Below are positions 20,703 to 33,300 of a stretch of 64,000 nucleotides of DNA, in pieces. The position numbers and the translations under genes are program-made. Below the pieces are notes generated by a model. That model ran no database searches. It saw only the letters and a program-made list of their open reading frames with translations, and was not told the origin of the DNA. Position 1 is the stretch's first letter. Each line of letters opens with the position of its first letter. The stretch is from Mytilus trossulus (taxonomy: Eukaryota > Mollusca > Bivalvia > Mytilida > Mytilidae), in contig NC_086374.1 of assembly GCF_036588685.1 (NCBI RefSeq), positions 31,860,886 through 31,924,885 on the forward strand, in the 5' to 3' direction.

Positions 20703-23700
20703 TTACTGAGGAGGTTGTGTAGGCTGGTGACCACCTGCCCCTGCCTGTAAGGCTGCGGCTTGTTGTAAGACCATCTGTGCCTGTGTAAACATTCCTTGCT
20801 GTCTGTAATACTCTGCCCATGCTTGACTGTAATCTGGCTGCCCAGTTTGTGGGTTGATGGCCGCTGGAAAAAAAACATTACATTCAAGTATTTTTGAACC
20901 AACTGATTATCTCTCAAAGTTTTGACAGACAATCTAGTGTATATTTTGGGGAATTTTCTAGTTGGTTTTAAATTAATCTACCCGTTATCCTATCTGAATT
21001 TAACTTAGTAACAGTGCATGCCAAATCGAGTACACAAATGATCAGAAATGATTTTGTTCATGGAAATAAAATGTAGAAATGGCTGTACCTGAGGCCAATC
21101 AACATGTTTAATCTAGAAATTATAATGATAAAATCAGAAGCAACAATAGCAAAAATCCCCAGAAAAGCCAAATAGAATCACCCCCGAAATCAATGCTACA
21201 ACATATAAATAAAATTGTTCTAAAAAACTAGCGTTCTAGAAAGTGAAGTCCTACTGTATTTGTGGTTCAATCAATCATAGCGAGAGAAAAAAAAATCAGT
21301 CTATTCATTTTAAATTTTTTACAACATAAAGATAATTATTGAAAGTGAGGTTGTTCCACTAACAAGGTTGTTGAGAAGCTGGCTGCTGTGGCTGTTGAAC
21401 AGGTTGCTGCTGCTGGGGTTGTTGTCCTGCAGGAAACTGTTGTCCACCATACTGAGCATACGGAGTCTGGTTGTAGAACTGGGCATAGTAAGCAGCCCAT
21501 GCTGCAGCGTTATCTTGAGCCTGTTTACCTGTTACATATATTATTTATTTTAAAGCAATGCAATTTCCTCTTCTGATCGGTCGAAGGTCATAAGTACAAC
21601 TACTAGTAAATTAAAGCTCAAGCAAATAAACAAAATTTCAAAAAAGGCTTACTTCTGAAGTATTTTTAATTTCTTGAACCATTATTTGTTGTATTTTCCC
21701 CCATCAAAATTTTTAGACTGATTCTTTTGGCTTATAATGTACTAGTACTTAAATGTAAATAGCAATAATGTACAGAATGTGTTAACACAGCTATAATTCT
21801 TTTTCAAACACGATACTTTTTTTTCATGTGAAACTAAGGTCTATTAATTCTGAATCATGACCAAGACATCCAGAAAAGCAACAAGACTTTTCTTCACACC
21901 TTTGGGATTTGATTAGACTCAATTGTGAATTTTCATGTCCTTAATTTGGCATATATCTTAGAAAGTTCACACCATAATAAACATGTATACGTAGTTAAAA
22001 AGCTGATGCCACCACAATTTGATGGTTAACCATCTGAAACCAAAACTATAACCTGACCCAACATGAGATTGACCAAGGGACAAAGCAGACCAGAAAGTAA
22101 AATAGACAATTTTCATTACCCCCCCCTCTAAATTGCAAATTTTAAATCGTGTTTAACATTGGGATAAGGTAGTTTTCCATGAAATTTGGTACATTGATGT
22201 TCATGTTCAGTAATGACTTCCCTATCATACTTCTTAACAAGTTCAGACTAAAATAAATGTTATTTAAAGGGCATAGACATTGCCTATCATACTTCTTGAC
22301 AAGTTCAGACTAAAATAAATGTTATTTAAAGGGCATAGACATTGGCTATCATACTTGAATGCTATTTGACCTTGTTGTTATATCTCAAACCTACAACAGC
22401 ATTGGAATTACAAGTCATCCTAAATTCTACCTAGTTTCATACTTATTTTCAGTAGTTTCTATTAACTCACTCTGATTTGGATCTCCAGATGGTTGAGGTT
22501 GTGGCTGTTGATATCCAGGACCACCCTGAGGTCCTCCATAATTGTTACCACCACCACCCCATCCTCCTCCTCCGCCGCCACCACCACCACCACCACCGCC
22601 TCCTCCCCAGCCTCCTTGGCCACCCTGAGGTCCACCATACTGTTGAGGGGGTTGACCACTGTTAAAAGAAAAATGTAATTAAATTTTAACTTCTATAAAA
22701 TTGAACACTGATAATCTGTCACAGAATTTTACAAAAATCACCACAAAATGTATATATGGTTGTGATTGGTTGTGATTGTTTATATATTTTTCTGTAATAA
22801 TTAACTTTTTGCAATGAATTGAAAAGTTCATGCAGTCATGTCTCAAAGACCATCAAAGGTTTTATGAAATACATACTAATCTAACAAGGTGGTCAAGTAT
22901 GTTAAAGCAGCACTTTGATAACTAGTTTCAAAGAATGGGTTATCATCAAATAGAAATTGTATAGAATGAAAGAGTAATTTGGACTTCATCATAAAATCCT
23001 TGTATTCTATATAGTGTTTTCACAAAAAATTCTCAACAAGGTAGTGTTTGTTCTAGTTATAAAGCAGGCTACCAATAAAATAAAATTATTCAATATCTTG
23101 TTTCCATATTTAGTTATAATAAACATTTTTTATAGCACTATTCTACAGAACCAAGGTAGACACTTGTAGTGATAAACACAAAAGCGATTGTAAAAGTGTT
23201 CATCTCATTAATAATTACTACTGATTCAAAACAAAATACCAAATTATTCCCTATTCAAAATTGAACTATAACTTACAGAAATTAGTTGATAAAATTCCAA
23301 ACACACATCTCATATGTATTGAAAATCACAGAACTGGTATCATGTGTTAATTTAATTATTATGAAATTATTTTTAACATCAATATCCATTGATTATTTTC
23401 AAGAGACATGTGTGTTACATTTCTAACAAATAAGTGTAATATTAATTTTTCACAACTTGAATTTAATTTCAAAACATTAAATCGACCCTATATCAAAGCT
23501 TTTCAACACTTTCACTTTCTAAAAACCATAATTGAGCTCATAACAAGAAATGGAAAAATTTCTTTCTTTTTTTTTTCTTCACATGAGACTAATCCTTTCA
23601 GGACTTTTTCAAGCAATGGTTAGTAAAAAGCTATAAAAATTAAAAGGTTCAGTGAAACACTTCAGCTCATATTCGTGTTCTTTTTCACCCATACATATTT

Positions 23701-24333
23701 TATAATGCAAATTTTAAAGACCAATTCTTCAAGTTGCCATTTAATCTATGTAAAATTACAATGTGTTAGTCAAAACATATCTAAAGAATAAAAAAACGTG
23801 ATCAACTGAACAAGGACTTACCCTGACTGACCATAATGGTCACCATAAGGACTATTTCCTCCATCATTTGGCCTGGCAAAAATTCCACAAAATTATGTTT
23901 CAGTAATGCCAAGAAAAAATCATTTTGGAGGTTTGCATTATTTTGACCATACATTTTTTTTATTTCTAAAAGTATAGGAATTCTTAAAACAGAATTCTGT
24001 GATTAAAATTTGGCAATATCATGAACTGTCCAAAATAAATGAAAATTCCAAAAAGTTTTCCATCATTCATCTTCAATATAATTTTGTAAATTGCAGCAAA
24101 TATAATGTTATCACAAAACTTTGGTTCAAGCTCATGCGACAGAAATAAATGTACATATTTCATTACAGAAACCAAACTTAATAGTATGCTTACCCAGGAC
24201 CACCAAACTGGCCTTGATCTCCTGGACTTGGACCACCATTGCCACCAAACTGATCTCCATACCCTCCAGGACCACCGGGTCCACCCATACCACCATGGGG
24301 ACCACCTGGACCAGGTCCTCCAGGACCACCACC
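20703..24333 (-). CDS. FUBP: FUBP-type gene exons 15-19: Gly/Pro/Gln-rich C-terminus with Tyr motifs
   Basis: Exons 15-17 encode Gly/Pro/Asn-rich low-complexity sequence, including a long Gly run in exon 17. Exon 18 (21528-21364) has the first Tyr motif (AWAAYYAQFYNQTPY) and a Gln/Pro tail. Exon 19 (20863-20703) has the second (GQPDYSQAWAEYYRQQG) and the stop. These motifs correspond to the FUBP transactivation region. Without splicing, exon 18 would end two codons on, at a TAG inside the donor. Confidence 0.92.
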
Positions 24334-27300
24334 CTGCAACAAACAAATATTTTACTCCTTATCTAGTTCAGAAATTAATTTATTTAAACAGTACTCACAT
24401 TTAAATATACTATGGTTATCAGTCTCAGAAATATTTTGTCACAAATTCAGAATCCAGATCAGTCTTCTATATACTGCTGTTCAACAGTCTCAGCAAGTTT
24501 TTTCTCTCTCAAATTCAGAATCAATATATATCAGACTTAATGTATTCAAAATAATAGTATTTTTAGAATTTTTAGAACTATAGAAGTTATTACACTGACA
24601 CTTCTATTTTTGCAGAAGAAAACTATTAAACAGATTAACAATTTTAACAATAGAACATACCACTGGAACTCCAGCTTTCTCTGCTATCATTTGAACAGCT
24701 TGTTGAACTTGTTGTGGGTTACCACGGACAACAAACACCTTCTCATTAGGATTTGGACCTGGGTTTCTCTGCAATTCAACATGGGCCCCTGACTGTTGAT
24801 TGATCTGTCTGATTGTTTCTCCACCTAATAATATAATATATGTCAATCAGTAATAGTTTTTAAAACACAAATTTACTATCAGAAGTGATGGGACCTATAG
24901 GAATCATGAAGGCCAGTTGCTCCTATATACCTTTCATCTTGACCACTTAGAAAAAACTTCTCGGGTGTGAATCGCATAACTACCTAGATTAGTAGTTTTT
25001 TCTTAGTTTTTTTTCTTCAAAAATTGGTTTGTTCAAAACATGACTACTGATTAAAAATCCATTTGACAATTAAATTTCTTAATCAATGATATTGAAAGAT
25101 TTAGCTGAAATTATTTGTAATTTTAAGTTATTTATTTCATATTGACTGTAAATTACATTTTTCTTAAATTGCTGAAAAGTTTTAAATTTTGCAATAAAAG
25201 GAAAGAGAGGAATTTTTTAAGTGCCATTAAAATAATGATGTTGCATGTATTTAAAAATTAAGCAAATGTATCAAAAAGTCCTACCTTTTCCAATAACCAA
25301 GCCACATTTGTCAGCTGGCACAGGGAAGAAGTTTTCATCATTAAAACCTCCCATGCCTCCACCACCACCACCACCACCTCCTCTTCCTCCTCCACGGCCA
25401 CCACCTGGCCCATATCCACCTCTTCCCCCTCCAGGTCCCCCTCTTCCACGACCAAAACCTCTACCCATTCCACCTTGAAATGGGAAATCACCATCCTAAA
25501 AGAGAGATAAGAAATTTAACACATGCCATAAGATCTGTAAAAACACTTCTTGAATATCATAATTTCTATTAATCCTGGCATCATTTTATCTTATAGGTGT
25601 ATAAATAAAACTTCAGCAATATCTGTATGGTATGTATATATAATTGTATTGTCTTATTGTATCCTGCTACTATTGAAAAGAGATTGTGACTATCAGATTG
25701 ATGTTTGTCAGATTTCATTTCGAGTTCTTTGAAACTTTCATCTTCAGCCATGTTTATTTCTTGATCAACTGGGAATTTTATCATATACAACTTGAATAAT
25801 TCTTGTAACATCGAAACAAGTAAATCAGCTGATTGCAAGATTTCCTGGTTCAATGCGTTAGTTTCTGTCTAAGGAGTTGAGACGTATAAATTTTGAAAGT
25901 CAAAAACTTGAAAGACTGATGTTACTTTTAACCTATTCTAAACTACACAGGGTGCATATATTTTATTTGGTAAACATTTTATGTCATTGTTAAAGTAAGT
26001 AAATAAGATGGCTGCCAAGATGAATTTATGATTCTTGTTAATTACCAAAGTACTTGATCTAGCTTATACATATATTTTGTATAATGGTGATACTGACCTC
26101 GTCTGGTAACAACCTCTGGATCATCTGGATAGCAGCTTGTACTTTATCTGATGCACCACTGATAGTACATACTCGGTTATCAGTTCTACCATCATCTACA
26201 AACAGTCACTTTTTATTATCTGATTATCAATTACTACTTTATATTTTAACTATATTGTATTCAAGAGAAACTTTAGTTATTTAAAAGTTCATCGCTGGAT
26301 GGATACTGAAAATTTGGGAAACATTTTACACATTCTGATAAAATGTGCAGTTTTGTAATATGATTACAAGCATAAATGTGCAAGATGGTGTGTTGATCAT
26401 TAACTATAATACAAGAGAAACACAACTGCACATATACAACCTTCAAAATATTGTTTGAACCATTCATTGCTATTATAAATCATGTAAGATGATTGATAGT
26501 TACTTAGAAATTCTTAATCTTAATTAAATGCAGATGAACAAAAGGCAAACATTTATTTTTTCTTAATTTTTCTTTCATAATTCATATTTCTATTTATCCT
26601 AAAATATGGGCAGGTTTCAAACACTTCACTCAGTCAAATAAAATTGGTTACCTCGGTATTATATTTCCAAATCATATCATCCTTGCTAAACATTTCTTAG
26701 TCTGCAATGCCTGTTTATGAATCATAGCAAAATAAAAGTCTCAGATTAGAATTCTCTTTCTGCATTATATCTACTTTTTCACTCCTTAATTTCTACAAAC
26801 CTGGTTTAAACTGAACCTTAGCACCAGTCTCTGATTGGATTTTCTTGATCATATCTCCATTCTTTCCAATTACAATTCCAACTGCACTTCTTGGAACTTG
26901 AATCTACAGAGAAAAAAAATCACATATTTATATACTTAAGAAGTGAATTATTTTGAGCTTTCTACATGTCTAATAATTCATAAAATATATCATTCCTTCC
27001 TTGCACATGTTTCTGAGAACAAACTGATATTCAAGGGTATTTTCTTACAAGTTCATACTTCAGAACTGGTCCAAAATAACTTCAAACACAATTTTTTATT
27101 AACTAATATCAAGTCTCAATAACAAATGATTTTTAGCAATCTTAAAGAGTACATTTCAAAATGCTGGCTGGTATATATCTTTAGTGTGTGGTTTATGAAC
27201 TAGTCCAGATTTTTTGGGATACATTTATTTCATTTTTCAACTAATTTTTGATACCCAGTATTCAATAAGAATTGTCCAGAACTGTTGTTTCAGTTTTTTT

Positions 27301-30300
27301 CTGCTTTCTTTCGCATGTTTAACTATATCTGAAGATCAAGACCTTTTTTCTCTGAATATGAGTTGCAAGCTGTATAAAAGATTACAGCATTTTTCTTTAT
27401 TATTAAGTTTGTCTACTATCAAAATGGAGGATAAAACTTTGTAACTTACCTCTGACCCGCTGGAATTTTGACCACCAAAGTTGCCATATCCACCTCCCAT
27501 AGACTGAAAATATATATAATCAATTAGTGTCATACACATCAAATATATACATGCAAGTAAGTTGTTTAATGTAACTATTTTTCAAACCCCTAATGAGGGA
27601 TCTACTTTTGTTAAGACTAGGCAATGCTAACCTTCATACTAAAATAATCCTGTAGTAAAAATTTAATGTAGATATAATCATATTAGAAACAAGTGTTGTA
27701 AGGTCTACTATCAAACCCCATTCACAGAATGTATACACATCCTTATGGTGTTAGCGATATCTTACATTAATGTAGCACATGACGACACCCATTTGACAGA
27801 ACAATGGTCACATGGGCTCTAATTATGTGCATTTTGCTTCAATATTTATCAGTAGATTCAATAAGTCAACTTAAGTAAACATCACAGACTAAAGTTATTA
27901 ATCTCTTATTAGAGTCCTTTGAATAGCAATGCAGAAAACTCAATGGTGAGGTTTTAAAAGCACGACTGAAATATTCATTAGTTATAGCACTAAACCAATT
28001 GAAGCTTGTCACCAGCCTCCTGTACACTCCTCAAACAATTACTTAAATGATGAATTTAGTTAAAAATCTTACAAGTTTGAAAATTAGCTGCACAAAATCT
28101 TACAAGTTTGAAAATTAGCTGCACACCATGACTTTTAATTGAACCCATTCTAGATCCAAAGAGTGAAAAAAAACCAAAAAAACCAGAGATTGGCATAAAA
28201 TTGATGACTTACAATCATAGACCTTCAAAACTGATCATAAGTATTGCCTATTAATTTTAATTTTTCCACAAGAGTTAATGACAAGTGTTATGTTTGTTGT
28301 AAGGTCTACTATCAAACCCCATTCACAGAATGTATACACATCCTTATGGTGTTAGCGATATCTTACATTGATGTAGCACATGACGACACCCATTTGACAG
28401 AACAATGGTCACATGGGCTCTAATTATGTGCATTTGGGTCATTATATCTTTGGTTAACAGATAAGTAGATTTTTAAAATAAGACAACTAAAGTATCCATC
28501 ACACACCTATATTTTTTTGTGAATGATATGCCACTCATCACATCAACCAAGGACTGTTACTCCTGAATGACGGTGAAAATCATTTTCATTAACCCCGACT
28601 TCCATTTCTTCATTAGCATCAAAATAGAAAGCCAAGGTTTGAAAAGCATCATTAAAACTATCTGACTATTCACAAATTATTGCACAGAAACAATTGGAGC
28701 TAGCATTCTGTACAAACCTCAAACATTAACTGGAATCCTCAAATTTAGAGATTTTGGTTCCAAGGTTTTTTCTTGGCAAATTGTGTGAACGACTCTTGAG
28801 TGAGACCATTCTAGATCCTAAGTGTTAACTTGCTATCTTAGACAGTTAAGACTTTTAAAACTTAATTCACCATAGCTGAAAAGTTTTACCTTTTTATTTT
28901 AATTTTTCCAAAGAGTTTTATGGCCAGTGTTTAATTGTTGTAAGGTCTACTATCAAACCCCATTCACAGAATGTATACACATCCTTATGGTGTTAACAAT
29001 ATCTTACATTGATGTAGCACATGACGACACCCATTTGACAGAACAATGGCCACATGGGCTCTAATTATGTGCATTTGGCTTTCATTATAACTGTTGTTAT
29101 CTGTTGATTCAATATTAAAGAAACTAATGTTATCATCACTGATGGCAACTTTAGTTATAAATCTGTCAACTAGAATAAAAAATTTTACACTGAAAACTGT
29201 CTATTTGTACTGCACCTCCATTTCCTTTTTTCATCAATGACAAACTAACAGAAGCTTAAAGAATTGGTTAAACAGTGAGCTTGTTGCACAGAAATAACAG
29301 AAATGCCACTTTCAAGTCAATCAAGGACCATAATTTACTCCTGAACAACATTGAAAATAAGTATTAAACTTGACCTCCATTTTGTCAATTGCAACAACAT
29401 AGTGAGGTTTGAAAAGCATCATGAAAATATTCATAAGTTAGCACAGAAGAAATTAGAGCTAGCAGTCTCTGCAAAACAATAAATGGGTTTGTCTTGACAG
29501 CAAGATTTTTGGTCGGACATTTTGTCAGTCAGACAGAGTTTGGGATACACTGAGCTAGCCACCAGCCTCCTATACAATCCTCAAACAATAACTGGATTAA
29601 TACTTAAATTAATTTTGTCAAAAATCCTGTTCCCTGGAAATTTCCTGCAAGCATCCTAGAGTGAAACAAGAAAGTGTCCATAGTACACAGATGCGCCATC
29701 CGCACTCAAGTTTTCTATGTTCAGTTGACTGTGAAAATGGGGGAATATCTCTCATTTGGCATTGGAATCAGAAAGATCATATCATAAGGAACATGTGTAC
29801 TAAGTTTCAAATTAATTGAACTTAAACTTCATCAAAAACAACCTCAATCAAAAACTTTAACCCTATGCAGGACAGACGGACAGACTCTGACCAGAAAACA
29901 TAATGCCCATAAATGGAGCGTGAAAAACACCAGGGCATCCAATACAAGTGTTGAATTGCCATTTTAGACCTTCAAAACTTATCCCATCATAGCTGATCAT
30001 AAGTATTGCCTATTAATTTTAATTTTTCCACAAGAGTTAATGACAAGTGTTATGTTTGTTGTAAGGTCTACTATCAAACCACATTCACAGAATGTATACA
30101 CATCCTTATGGTGTTAACAATATCTTACATTGATGTAGCACATGACGACACCCATTTGACAGAACAATGGTCACATGGGCTCTAATTATGTGCATTTCTG
30201 CCAATGCATATTCAAATCATTTGCAGTATCTTGGTAGTTTTGGCTCTTTACACTTTAAATACTTAAGAATATTCAAGCAGGATTTTTTTTTAATAATTCC

Positions 30301-33300
30301 TGGGTTTAAAGCTTCTTATGCAATTCTCAATAAATAATGACAATAAAACATTTTGTATTTCAGTAAATATTTCAAATAAGAAAGTTTGAGATTCTTCTTC
30401 AAATCACTTTTACAAGTATGGTAATAGACTGTACCATCACTTTTTCAAGTATGGTAACAGACTGTACAACTATAATACTTCAATTTATTTTAAGGACTTC
30501 CTTTTTTTCCTGGGTCATAACATTTTCCAAGGAGGATCCCCAAAAGTTTATCTTTAAGGAAGTAGAAAAAATCACTCTAAGCTCATCTCAGTCAAAGGGG
30601 GGCATAAGTCTGATATTTATTTCTATTATTAAAAAAAAATTCTACTTAATATACATGTGCATCTTTTAAGTTTTTAAACTGTTTTTGGATAGTGTTGTAA
30701 GGTCTACTATCAAACCCCATTCACAGAATGAATACACATCCTTATGGTGTTAGCGATATCTTACATTGATGTAGCACATGACGACACCCATTTGACAGAA
30801 CAATGGTCACATGGGCTCTAATTATGTGCATTTTCTGTTGATTTTTTAAGTTTAAGGTGCAACATGACTATTAAGAAATATTGAATTAATGGGATGCAAT
30901 TATCTTAAATGGTCCATTTCTATTTTTTAAGGTACAGGAATATTAGCTCTCAAATTTTTCGCCCCAAAATTTACGATATTGCAGTCCACAAGAAATTGAG
31001 ATATGATCATTGATCCTTGGAGTTAAAAAAAAATCTCATCATAATCAAATGTAAGTTTTGTCTTTAAATTGAAACAACTTAATGTGGAGATGAAGCTAAA
31101 ATTCAATCAATTTTGTTTCTAAAGAAAATTTAGAGGCACAACTGACTTACCAATGGTCCTTTAGATACATGTGTGTGTGAGTGGGGTGGGTGGGGGGAGG
31201 GGGACATTTATTTTTTCTTAAAAAATATTAGTCTTTAAATACATTTGCCTCCTTAATTTTAGTTGTTTTTTGATAAAGTGTTGTAAGGTCTACTATCAAA
31301 CCCCATTCACAGAATGTATACACATCCTTATGGTGTTAGCGATATCTTACATTAATGTAGCACATGACGACACCCATTTGACAGAACAATGGCCACATGG
31401 GCTCTAATTATGTGCATTTTGCTTCAATATTTATCAGTAGATTCAATAAGTCAACTTAAGTAAACATCACAGACTAAAGTTATTAATCTCTTATTAGAGT
31501 CCTTTGAATAGCAATGCAGAAAACTCAATGGTGAGGTTTTAAAAGCATGACTGAAATATTCATTAGTTATAGCACTAAACCAATTGAAGCTCGTCACCAG
31601 CCTCCTGTACACTCCTCAAACAATTACTTAAATGATGAATTTAGTTAAAAATCTTACAAGTTTGAAAATTAGCTGCACGCCATGACTTTTAATGGAACCC
31701 ATTCTAGATCCAAAGAGTGAAAAAAACAAAAAAACAAACAGAGATTGGCATAAAATTGATGACTTACAATCATAGACCTTCAAAACTGATGATAAGTATT
31801 GCCCGTTTATTTTAATTTTTCCACAAGAGTTAATGACAAGTGTTATGTTTGTTGTAAGGTCTACTATCAAACCCCATTCACAGAATGTATACACATCCTT
31901 ATGGTGTTAGCGATATCTTACATTAATGTAGCACATGACGACACCCATTTGACAGAACAATGGTCACATGGGCTCTAATTATGTGCATTGTCAACAATCA
32001 AAACCATCTAAGTAACCAGTGGGAGCCATAGTTATTACCTGCTACCTGCATTATTTTTTCATACAAAATGTGATGGGTTTTTTCATGATATATTATATGT
32101 ACAATATCTCTGACTTTAACACACTGTATTATGTTAATCTTGAACTTGCTAAGGAATCTAATGATTTAGAGAGGTTTACAGTTGTTTTAAATGTATATAC
32201 TTACTTCCATTTCCTTCTCTGCTAATAAATCCATGACCATTTCTTTTGCTCTCTACAAATGAAAAAGAGAACACTTAAGCATTGACAAATTAATAATATA
32301 ATGCTTTGTTGAGTGCAGCCTGAAGCAACCACAGAGATCGTACCCTGAACAGTTGGTGCAAATTTGGACACCTAAATATATACAACTGCAAAAATTTTGA
32401 AAGGATTAGAATCATGTTCGGTACTTGTCATCTAAATCCCATCACAATTATCAATTTCAACATTTCCTAGACATTTTATTATCATAAATGTTTGTCTGTT
32501 CACTTTACATAAATTTACACTAATAATCTTTATATTTTCATCACTTTGAGCTAATTATTAACACCCTTTTTATGATTAGAGTTTCTTGATTTTAAAATTC
32601 CAATAGGGAACATACTTTATATAAATGTATCAACAAAGCCATTGGACAAAACGTCTCAATAAATTGGGTTATTGATTAAAGTTTCTGCAATAAAGCACGA
32701 AATAAAGAAATGATTTGATAAACATTAAATGTCACAAAGTATATATAACTAAATATATGTCCAAGTTTGCTATTATAATATATTTGGAAGCTACAGACAA
32801 CAATAATCTGTCATTCCATCACTTTTATAGAATTTTCCGTAGAAACATCCTTTTTAATTAGATTTTAGTTGAGAGAGGGGCATCTTACCTGACAGTTCTG
32901 ATTATCTCCTGTTATTCTCAAAGGTTTTTCATTGGCTGTTTGAATATTGCTGTCTTGTATCATAACCATTTTAACACCTGCCCTTTCCTATAATTAATAA
33001 ACATCATGTCATTATACAAAGAGTAAAGAATTTAAAGCTTATAGACAAGTTCACTATCTTACATATATAGTCTTCACACTGAGTGGCAGCCAAGGCTTGT
33101 AAAATTGCTCTTGGGCCTGTAAAAATCAAATCTACAGGCCAACAGAATCAAACTAAAAAATTTCAAAATTTGAGATCCGGGCCTGTAGATTTAACAGTTT
33201 ATTGTGAAGACTGCGATGTAAATAAAGCAAGTTTAACAAGTTTTGAATAGCTTGACCAAAGTCAACAATGGCTGTTAATATTTGGGGAGAAAATTGTATT

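Noticed and set aside
22462-22678. Three short ORFs rich in Val/Gly, His or Thr/Ser
   Set aside because: Alternate frames of FUBP-type exon 17, whose Gly run makes triplet-repeat DNA.
27694-31989. CRISPR-like spacing of a conserved repeat
   Set aside because: Repeats are 140 nt, spacers are 430-980 bp and related to each other, and the context is an animal intron; the H/ACA fold explains them.
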